This document shows, in pieces, positions 56,191 through 64,000 of a DNA stretch of 64,000 nt. The notes beneath the pieces are model-generated. The model ran no database searches, was not told the origin of the DNA, and saw only the letters and a program-made list of their open reading frames with translations. Origin of the DNA: Hyperoodon ampullatus (taxonomy: Eukaryota; Chordata; Mammalia; Artiodactyla; Ziphiidae); assembly GCA_949752795.1 (NCBI GenBank), contig OX457064.1, positions 41,908,368 through 41,972,367 of the forward strand, written 5' to 3'. Both the position numbers and the translations under genes were made by a program. Positions within the stretch are counted from its first letter, which is position 1. Each line of letters opens with the position of its first letter.

Positions 56191-56955
56191 GTCTCTCCTC
56201 AGCTCTGAGAGGGACGCGGCGGCCGTGCAGGCCCCGGGGGACAGTGCTGTAGGGGCAGGGGGTGGAGTTGGCCAGCAAAGCTCTGGAACTTCTGATCGCC
56301 AGAGTAGTTCAGGTAGCCTGGAGGTGAGGGTGGTCACCGGGGCCCAGAAGGCTGGGGTGGGCCTGGCAGAGGAGCAGTGATGGAAGCAGCTGCCGCTGGT
56401 CCCAAGGGTGAGCGGGCACCATGTGCCCTAGGACATAGTGGAGATGCAGCACCCGCGGCTGTAGGGCCTGGAAGTGGACTGCTGGTGTTCACACTCACAG
56501 TGCCTTTCTGACCCCCCCAGGGGTGGGGGCAGACATGCCCCGAAGATCTCTGATCCCAGATGCCTAATGCCACCAAGGCATGATTCATAAGGAATATACA
56601 GTGAATGGCAGTGCCCTGGCTATTAGACGGATTGCTGAAGGCCTTGTCCTCTTGCGGATTTCCATCAACTCCTTCCTGGATCAGCTTTCCCTAGTGATTC
56701 GGAATATTCGGCGCTTTGGGCCCCTGCCTCCCCAAAGGCTAGGCGGAGGAAAGGGGGCTGTGGCCTAACCTTGTGTCCCCTCCTAGGCAAGGCATAGGGA
56801 ATTCAAACCTAGAGTAATTGCCACTTTGTTATTTGGGTTTAATTTTTTGCCTCTACTGGCCCTTGGTATCTCTTGGTTCACTTGTTTTGTTTCCCTGCAG
56901 CTTGAGGAGTGGGATGCTTCAATGTTTATTACTGCAGAAAATAAAACTTAGCTAC

Positions 56956-56981
<26 letters not shown>
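56191..56981 (+). pseudogene. LAGE3: Processed pseudogene of LAGE3-like (Pcc1 family, KEOPS subunit)
   Basis: The parent protein is a small subunit of the KEOPS complex, which makes the tRNA t6A modification. Here VFTLTVPF is readable near 56487-56510. Downstream the frame reads EYTVNGSALAIRRIAEGLVL and then LLRISINSFLDQLSLVIRN and RFGP, matching the Pcc1-domain C-terminus of LAGE3. The copy has no introns, carries an in-frame TAA in the middle (after IPDA), and shows frame loss before that and a GC-rich 5' part like the parent's Gly/Ala-rich start. A 3' UTR follows, with AATAAA near 56940 and a 24-A tail. TATGTAA at 56184-56190 and 56983-56989 may be the target duplication. An open frame of 62 codons survives at 56580-56768 but lacks the first part of the domain. 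Assignment to LAGE3 rather than a close paralogue is likely, not certain. Confidence 0.85.
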
Positions 56982-56986
<5 letters not shown>

Positions 56987-57120
56987 TAACAGTGACTCAC
57001 ATTTTGCTGAAACACAGTCTTATTTAAAATGTATTTCTTTAAACATCTTTGATTAGTCTTTATAGAAAAATCTGAAAAAGAAATCAAGTACTACTTAAAC
57101 AATAGCAATATCATAACATG

Positions 57121-57123
<3 letters not shown>

Positions 57124-57155
<32 letters not shown>

Positions 57156-57344
57156 GGTACGCGGGCTTCTCACTGCTGTGGCCTCTCCCGTTGCGGAGCA
57201 CAGGCTCCGGACGCGCAGGCTCAGTGGCCATGGCTCACGGGCCCAGCCACTCCGCAGCATGTGGGATCTTCCTAGACCGGGGCACGAACCCACGTTCCCT
57301 GCATCGGCAGGCGGACTCGCAACCACTGCGCCACCAGGGAAGCC
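57124..57344 (-). mobile_element. CHR-2 SINE, antisense, with target duplication
   Basis: A long poly(T), GCGGTACGCGGGCTTCTCAC and the head CCACCAGGGAAGCC. It is flanked by TCATAACATGAATTTT at 57111 and 57345. Confidence 0.97.
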
Positions 57345-57839
57345 TCATAACATGAATTTTTTTTTGAGTCTTTAAGCATTTAGAAATCAAAATGATTGAA
57401 GTACCACTTTGGTTTTTCCACTGGAGAAGGATGCAGCTTAATGATCCCCAAAGAGACAGATCAACTTCTTCAGAATGTTGTAAACACTGCCCCTATGACT
57501 TACGCTATTAAACATGACTTCTGAAAGTAATAGATTGCCCAGAAAACTTTTAAAGCATGGCAGATTTGAAGTCACATGATTCAGAAGAAGCAACAAATGA
57601 ATTTTTAAAGTAGAAAGTAGAACTGAAATCACAGCAACTATTTTCCAAAGAAATCTTAATTTTTAAAAACTATCACATTGTTTTAGAGGGGACTATGACA
57701 TCTTACGTACGTTTAAATTTTCTGAACAGCTAGTAAAACTATTTGTCCTATAGAAAATTTAATGTGAATTTCATTGACAGAAGACAAATATGGCACAAAA
57801 AGATGGGGAGAAAATAAGATAATGCATGTGGCATTACAT

Positions 57840-58150
57840 TTTTTAAAATTTTTATTTATTTATTTTCTTATTTATTTTTTTTGGCTGTGTCGGGTCTTAG
57901 CTGCCACATGCGGGATCTTTTGTTGCGGCGTGCAGGCTTCTCTGTAGTTGTGGTGAGCTGGCTCCAGGGCGTGTGGGCTCTGTAGTTTGCAGGAATGTGG
58001 GCTCTCTCGCTGAGGCGTGAGCTCAGTAGTTGTGGCATGGGCTTAGTTGGCCCACGGCATGTGGGGTCTTAGTTCCCCAACCAGGGATCAAACCTGCGTC
58101 CCCCTGCATTGGAAGGCGGATTCTTTACCACTGGACCACCAGGGAAGTCC
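57840..58150 (-). mobile_element. Long-form CHR SINE, antisense
   Basis: An (ATTT)n tail, TTGGCTGTGTCGGGTCTTAG, the repeated AGTTGTGG interior and the head CCACCAGGGAAGTCC. CATTACAT on both sides is a probable target duplication. Confidence 0.95.
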
Positions 58151-58239
58151 TGACATTACATCTTAAACTGCACAATGCTCTCCTACTTTTAATACTTGAG
58201 AAATATTTTACTTGATATTTAAAAATATTAAATTCTTTA

Positions 58240-58385
58240 ACTTTTTTCTATTTAAAAAAGTTGTAGTAAAATATATGTAACATAAAACTTGCCATTTTAA
58301 CCATTTTTAAGTGTCTGCTTCAGTGGCATTAATTACATTCTCAGTGTTGTGCAACCATCACCACTAGTATTTCCAATCCATTTAG
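58240..58385 (-). mobile_element. L1M 3' end, antisense
   Basis: GTAAAATATATGTAACATAA, CATTTTAACCATTTTTAAGT and TGTTGTGCAACCATCACCAC are hallmark phrases of an antisense L1M 3' terminus. Confidence 0.85.
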
Positions 58386-59350
58386 ATTATTTTATTCTTA
58401 AAGTATTTTTAAAAAAATACTATAGGAGATACTTTGTTATATATTAGAATTAGAAATGTAAAAAATGCAACCTTATGCTTTCTAATAATTCACATACTTG
58501 TAATTCCTTTATTAATAGGTTGGCCTTGATTTCATACTGTAGTTTAATAGTGTTATTAAAGAAAAAAAAGAACTTTATGTATAAACACTATTTCTACAAA
58601 GTCCCAACGATTGCAGGGAAAAATAGTTCATTTAGATAAGGAGCTTACTGGATGTTTTGAAAATAACTCAGTTATTTAAATTATGTTAACAAATAAAAAC
58701 AGCCCAGAACCTTAAAACAAACTACATCAAACAGAGCACTGATCTTTTGCACTCTTGTTTCTTTAGTTTGAATGGACAGATTTGATTAACATATCATAAA
58801 GACACAAACATACTGAAGCTATGCTCTTTAATACAGTGATAATTTCAGGTAACTTTTTTTTTAGGAAAAAATTCCCAAACAGAAACATGTGAGATTTAAT
58901 AAAAGTACTGAATTAATGTCAAATCAGGTTAACAAGACACACTGGGCATCACGCCACCACCCCCTCACCAAACACTAAGAACTTGCTAAATTAAAACAGA
59001 AATTGAATATTTTTCTGTGACTTTTCAAATCTCATATATTCCTTTTAAAATCTGTCCCCTGAAATATGGTTTTTAATCACAAGGTGACTTGTTTATGATC
59101 ATTCACTTATAGAGTAAATTTTGGTTTATTATTGAAAGCACAGCATCTGAAGAGATAAGAGTCTATTATTTATTTTTTCCTCAGATATATAATACCAGGC
59201 CCAAATGTGATAACATTCCAAATTTGTTTGTTGATTTTTGTCTGTTTCATGAAGAGCTTGCTTTGCCGGTGTAACAAATAACCCATACAATTGCCATTTC
59301 AATTATTTCATATGCCAACATTTGAAATTCACCATCACGAAAATTATGAA

Positions 59351-59671
59351 GGACTTCCCTGGTGGTCCGGTGGTAAAGAAGCCGCCTTACAATGCAGGGG
59401 ACGCAGGTTCGATCCCTGGTCAGGGAACTAAGATCCCACATGCTGCGGGGCAACTAAGCCCACGTCCCACAACTCACACACCTCAACGAGAGTCCACATG
59501 CCGCAAACTACAGAGCCCACGTGCCCTGGAGCCTGCGCACCACAACTAGAGAAGAGAAAATCCTCACGCCACAACTAGAGAGAAGCCCATGCACCACAAT
59601 GAAGAGCCCGTGCGCCGCAACTAAGACCCAATGCAGCCAAAAATAAATAATAAATAAATCTTTTAAAAAAG
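59351..59671 (+). mobile_element. Long-form CHR SINE with short target duplication
   Basis: Head GGACTTCCCTGGTGGTCCGG, B box GGTTCGATCCC, an array of GCCCACGTGCC and CACAACTAGAGA segments and an (AAAT)n tail. It is flanked by TTATGAA at 59344-59350 and 59672-59678. Confidence 0.95.
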
Positions 59672-60628
59672 TTATGAAATAGAATCAACCGAAAAAAGAA
59701 TTCTTCCCTAGAATTTACTGTTTAGTTATTTTCATAAAAATTTGTGATCATGTAGAAATCCTGATGCAGTTTTCCAAAACCAAAACAAGGAGAAATATGA
59801 AAATAAATATTTGGATAATTTAGATCTCAAAGGAGAAGTACATTGCTCACTAATTTATTCATTGAGTGAGTATTAATTCACTTATATTAGAACAGACTTT
59901 GGATTATTCATTTCAATTTGTTCTTTGTTGGGAAATCCATTGATTTCATCCCTCAAAAATCCCCAATTATGAATCTTCTACAAATTGGTCTTAAACATTG
60001 CTATAAAATCAGTTGATTGTGTTCTTACTGCATCCAAATTAAGTTACCCCACCCCATAAGTAGACTCTATGGAGGATGTAGTAGATTTATAAAAGCGATC
60101 CCTGCCCACAAACTACATAAGACTAACCCACGTGAATCTAACCCACACTTAGAGAACTACATATGATAGATATATCAGTTAGGCAGAAATAATCCATTAT
60201 TTAGTGCATAAAGTCTGTGGAGAAGGAGTATGGTAACGAAGTGGTCTTTAAAGTGCTAGTGACAGTGGGAAGCAGGGATACTTTTATTCAAATATAATGA
60301 GTGTTTCAGGTCAATCATCCCTGTTGCTATAAAATGAAGCTTTCTATTAATCACTATGTGCAAGTCTATGTGGCCCATCATGGACAAGAATGCTGAACAT
60401 TTAACTAAAAATCAAGGCAGGGCAGACTACTGACCCATTAACTTCCAGACTGTCTTGACCCTGAGAATGTTGACTAAAAGCATTTATCAAATGCCCACTC
60501 GCTGTGTATGGGTACATCCTAGTAGCAAGAAATAATCATCAATCTATTCAGGTCACTATTACTGAAATCAAAGATTACCAACTATCGTTCCATTCTTGCA
60601 TTACTTTACTCAAGATTCAGAGCCCAGG

Positions 60629-60826
60629 GCTTCCCTGGTGGCGCAGTGGTTGAGTCCGCCTGCCGATGCAGGGGACGCGGGTTCGTGCCCCGGTCCGGGA
60701 GGATCCCACATGCCGCGGAGTGGCTGGGCCCGTGAGCCATGGCCGCTGAGCCTGCGCGTCCGGAGCCTGTGCTCCGCAACGGGAGAGGCCACCACAGTGA
60801 GAGGCCCGTGTACCGCAAAAAAAAAA
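60629..60826 (+). mobile_element. CHR-2 SINE with perfect target duplication
   Basis: Head GCTTCCCTGGTGGCGCAGTG, full body and a short A tail. It is flanked by ATTCAGAGCCCAGG at 60615-60628 and 60827-60840. A short deletion lies just after the A box. Confidence 0.97.
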
Positions 60827-61536
60827 ATTCAGAGCCCAGGAGAGAGAACCCAAGGGTTTGACCTTTGTTTGTGTCCTTCCCCTTTGCCGGTAAAAGGGCA
60901 TGGAATCTTACAGTCCCATCAAGCCCTTGCATGCTGGATGAGAAGTAATTCCCTCAAGTAACTGGCATAAACAAGAAGTGGAATTGCCGGCTGGGGGTGT
61001 TCAGTCTTTCTCAAAGTCCCTAAAAATAATACTATCTTCCATCTTCAGAATGGGAAAACTGCTGAATATAGAATGTCGTTTTTGTTCTTCCATTTCCTTC
61101 AAGAGTATTTTGATTCCTATAGGTCCTTGAAGCCTGCTGACATGGTAATGTGCAAAAAAGCAGTGATTAGCAAGAACTGGACGTATTTACCAAGTTCTAG
61201 AAGAGTATAATCTAAGAGGAATAATGATGAGAACACATCAATATGCATACAGGATAGGTACTATATTAGTTCACTGGGGCTGCCGTAACAAAGTAGCGTC
61301 AACAGGGTGATTTGAACAGCAGAAATGTATTATCTCATTATCTCTATGGGGCTCACTCTGTTGCAGGTCCGTCTCCTTGGCTTCTAGCTGTTCTTCTTTT
61401 TCCCATTTCTCTTCATATCGTCTTTCCCCTGCATCTGCCTCTGTGTTCACTTTCTCCTTTTCAGGATAGTGGTCATATTGGGTTAGGGCTTACCCTAATG
61501 ACCTCACTTTAACTTAACGTCTGTAAAGACGCTGAA

Positions 61537-62030
61537 ACCATGGTTAAATCCATTTCACCTGCCTTTACTAATCACGGCCATTTTAAGATTTGCATGCCCT
61601 CCAAGCCGCAGGTAGCCGAAACGATAAGTTGTTCGCCGGAGTTGTTTTCTAGGAACTTGGTGTCAGCTGCCTCTAAATCAATCTGAATCCAAAACTACCA
61701 ACCCTCCAACTGGGCATGCGCTAGCGTCCTCTCAATGACCTGAACTGGCAGAGGCCTGTAGCTTAGTTACGCCTGCGCAGAACCACACACCTTCCTCCAA
61801 TCACCTTTCTCCATGCTCCCCAGGCCTCAAACCGCCCTGCTTGCTTATTTGTTATCTCTGAGCTTCTTGCCTTCAGGGAAGGCGGAAAGCGGAAGGCGGA
61901 AGGCGCCAGGCGGCTTTGGGATTCGTTTTCCTGCTCCTCGCTGGACTTCCTTGCGAGTAAACGCTCTCTTTGCAAACCTCCGTGTCTCAGCGCTTTGACT
62001 TGACAGGTAAGACGAACCTGGCTCGGTAGC
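61537..62030 (+). mobile_element. Probable solo LTR of an endogenous retrovirus (ERV1-like)
   Basis: The insert is far richer in GC and CpG than its surroundings and interrupts an older repeat. It has LTR-like order: a 5' TG, a CCAAT box near 61796, a poly(A) signal AGTAAA at 61956-61961 followed by a CTCTCTTTGC stretch, and a U5-like CTCCGTGTCTCAGCGC. No gag, pol or env is visible beside it, so it is most likely a recombined solo LTR. Both ends are approximate and no clear target duplication was found. A CpG-rich non-viral insert is the alternative. Confidence 0.6.
61877..61904 (+). repeat. Heptamer GGAA tandem repeat inside the LTR
   Basis: Four units GGAAGGC, GGAAAGC, GGAAGGC and GGAAGGC place a GGAA core every 7 bp at 61877, 61884, 61891 and 61898. 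GGAA is the ETS-factor core. Confidence 0.9.
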
Positions 62031-62419
62031 AATCTCATCTCCAAGTAAGGTCACTTTCCGACCTGTTGCAGCTAGGACTTCACGTTTCTTTTTGGGGGAG
62101 AACACAGTTCAACCCGTAACAAGTTATGGTCAAGCGAAAGTGAAAGAATCCATTCAAATGAAATTATTACCCATTACTTGTGAGATTTAAGCTTAAGAGA
62201 GAAATTACAACTGTATCTAATGTGGATAAAGATACTGCATAAATATAACCAAGGCATTGCCCTTTATTTTCAATGAGGATGTTCAGAATAAACTTTATTT
62301 TCATCGTCCTCTTGTCCCTCTACCAATGAACACTTTTCCTAAAAAAAAATGTTATAGGAGAATAGAAGTAAAGGAATTACTCACATAATAAAGTGAAAAT
62401 CTAATAAAAAATTGTAGGG

Positions 62420-62552
62420 GGACTTCCCTGGCGATCCAGTGGTTAAGACTCTGTGCTTCCAATGCAGGGGGTGCAGGTTTGGCCCCTGGTCGGGGAACTT
62501 AAGATCCCACATGCTTCAAGGTGCAGGCGAAAAAAAAAAAAAAAAAAAAAAG
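62420..62552 (+). mobile_element. Short tRNA-derived SINE with target duplication
   Basis: Head GGACTTCCCTGGCGATCCAG, the AACTTAAGATCCCACATGCT segment and a long poly(A). It is flanked by AAATTGTAGGG at 62409-62419 and 62553-62563. Confidence 0.95.
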
Positions 62553-62774
62553 AAATTGTAGGGATGATAAATGGGAAAAATAAGTAATATGAAAGTAAAA
62601 GAAGAAGAAGCGGTACCCTAAAAATTAGTATGTTGTTTCTGTTCTCTGGTTTTTAAGACCTAGAAACTTGCTATGTGCTAGGAGAAAAATCTATGAACAA
62701 AAGCACTATAAACTTTTCTACGCTAAAATGAGAAGTTAGATGGGGAAATTTGCATTGAGCACTACTTATAATTT

Positions 62775-62975
62775 AAGCACCATTGAGCAACAAGCAGCCT
62801 GGGTTTACACAGAGCAAATCATGCCAAACAAACCTGATTGCTTTTTTTATTGAATTACAAGATTAGTGGATGAATGCAAAGTGGGAGATGTAATACATTT
62901 GGATTTTAGCAAAACATTTGATACAGCATCTCATGAACTCTGAAATGAATTCAAAGAGTCAGGAATATTAACACT
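62775..62975 (+). mobile_element. Fossil CR1/L3-like LINE, reverse-transcriptase fragment
   Basis: One frame reads ITRLVDECKVGDVIHLDFSK and continues TFDTASHEL. This is the palm-motif region of CR1-clade reverse transcriptases (typically ...VDVVYLDFSKAFDTVSH...). A stop lies just upstream, and the frame is lost soon after. It is a very old insertion, not a gene. Confidence 0.75.
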
Positions 62976-64000
62976 GAGGTAAGGAATAGAAATTAAATGA
63001 AAGATTGCAAAGAAAAAGAAGTCATAATCAACCATGATATGGCAGCCTGGGAACACATCATTATAGGTACTACAGCGATCACAGGATTTATTCAGTCCAT
63101 ATTAACATTCATACAGCTTTCTCAGGCTTGATAAAAAGAAATGGAATAAAGGATTCAGAATGCACCCCATGATTTCAGGCCGTATGTACAGTCAATCCAG
63201 ATTTGGGGGAAGGAGAAAACAGATTTAGCTGCAAACATTTTTGATGCCTTTAAAAATAGTTATTTATATCACTGGATCATTTAATTCACTTAATGCTCCA
63301 AGATTTTGTTGTGATGCTATTATTTGATCCCTTTTCTGTGTCTCAAGATGAGCCAGTTTTTTACATCATGCATATTCTTACGTAGGGTAAGTCATACTGT
63401 ATTTTAGTATAAGTCTGCCTGGCCTTATACTAAAGATCAATGAAGAAGATAACACAAGCTCTCTCGGTTGCCCGACTTTTTAGCGTTCAGGAGACTTAAA
63501 TCCCACCACCGTGTGTGAACTTCACATTAGATACCGCCCTCAAGGTGCAAGTGAAAAGGATACCTAATTAAGTAAATGGGAAAGAGTAGAAGCATTCCTG
63601 TGAAATCCACAGTTGATAGCTAAATTGGGAGGAGCTGCTAAAAGCAGTGAGACCAGTAAAATTACAGCTGGTGTCCTGGCACAGCTGAAAGATGTGTATG
63701 TTAAATGCAAAGCGCAAGAGTCACTTGGAAAAGAGAAAAACATTCAGCAGAGATGCCGGAGGCGACGGGAAACAGCAACTTGCATGTGAGTTTACAATGT
63801 CAGATATCACCCAAGAGATGTAGCAGAATGTTTGATCTATTAGATGAGTTTGAAAAAGATTCATCCGTTTCTAATATAATGCTAAAGTCCCTTCTGGAAG
63901 ACTGAGTTTATTCCCTTTGGAAACATCCTTTTCCAGAATAACAAAAAGGTACAGAGGGAAATCAGGGCATAGCAACAAAAAATGATTATAAAGTGGCAGG

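Larger units (their letters stand above)
61262..62122. repeat. Ancient interspersed repeat, copy D, split by an LTR
   Basis: The left part runs from TATTAGTTCACTGGGGCTGC to TCTGTAAAGACGC. The right part resumes at ATCTCATCTCCAAGTAAGGT and ends ACAGTTCAACCCGTAACA. The order matches the other copies once the 0.5 kb insert is removed. Confidence 0.75.
53496..64000. other. Region downstream of ETV1; no functional gene seen
   Basis: No multi-exon coding structure or intact gene is visible. Named contents are an old repeat (53815-54335), the LAGE3-like pseudogene (56191-56981), six SINEs, an L1M end (58240-58385), a probable LTR (61537-62030) and a CR1/L3-like fossil (62775-62975). The stretches 54340-56100, 58390-59340, 59680-60610 and 62980-64000 show nothing recognised. 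Confidence 0.75.

Noticed and set aside
60596..60961. 121-codon open frame
   Set aside because: It is a SINE read-through, as are the frames near 11650-11930, 22420-22740, 23700-24100, 30730-31110, 38080-38630, 39850-40300, 43440-43890 and 57110-57370.
61763..62105. Open frames of 61-93 codons in the CpG-rich block
   Set aside because: They fall in the probable LTR, show no retroviral protein motif and overlap in several frames as GC-rich DNA does.
11683..62552. tRNA-like sequences with A and B boxes
   Set aside because: These are heads of tRNA-derived SINEs, fused to a SINE body and A-rich tail and present in many copies; none has an intact tRNA fold.
63705..63905. 66-codon frame with a charged C-terminus
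   Set aside because: No recognised domain, promoter or splice signals; too short to support as a gene.

Overview
This window is vertebrate nuclear DNA, almost certainly from a whale or dolphin. It carries at least 17 copies of a tRNA-derived SINE with the cetacean/hippo/ruminant (CHR) head, which starts ggcttccctggtggcgcagt. It also has cetartiodactyl-type LINE-1 3' ends, including one whose 3' end looks cetacean-specific. Coding sequence is sparse, exons are short, introns are long and AT-rich, and GT-AG splice sites are visible. There are no operons, CRISPR arrays or functional RNA genes.

The only true gene recognised is ETV1 (ER81), a PEA3-subfamily ETS transcription factor, on the + strand. 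The window holds its last eight coding exons, at 8302-8431, 12218-12406, 16689-16936, 34586-34654, 36252-36320, 39616-39785, 45791-45892 and 50733-50954. Spliced together they encode residues 80-477 of a 477-residue protein plus the last two bases of codon 79. The length equals that of human ETV1 as I know it. In order they carry SUMO and MAPK/RSK/PKA sites, the ETS DNA-binding domain (about 335-415) and the C-terminal tail. The 5' exons, including the acidic activation domain, lie before position 1. The 3' UTR runs from 50955 to a likely poly(A) site just after AATAAA at 53471.

The introns (1-8301, 8432-12217, 12407-16688, 16937-34585, 34655-36251, 36321-39615, 39786-45790, 45893-50732) hold SINEs, LINE-1, MIR and L2 fragments, DNA-transposon fossils and simple repeats. 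Several insertions sit very close to exons. A truncated LINE-1 lies 18 bp after the 12218-12406 exon, and its target-site duplication copies the splice donor. An old LINE-1 ends about 30 bp before the last acceptor. Opposed SINEs flank the first ETS exon.

From about 53500 to 64000 the window is intergenic. It contains more SINEs, a processed LAGE3-like pseudogene (56191-56981), a probable solo retroviral LTR nested in an older repeat (about 61537-62030), and a fossil CR1/L3-like reverse-transcriptase fragment (about 62775-62975).

I found no new multi-gene system. The most notable signal is at 34655: the reading frame requires the exon to end in G, which leaves the intron starting TT instead of GT. 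If this is not a sequence error, this animal must skip the 23-codon exon in frame or use a frameshifting donor.
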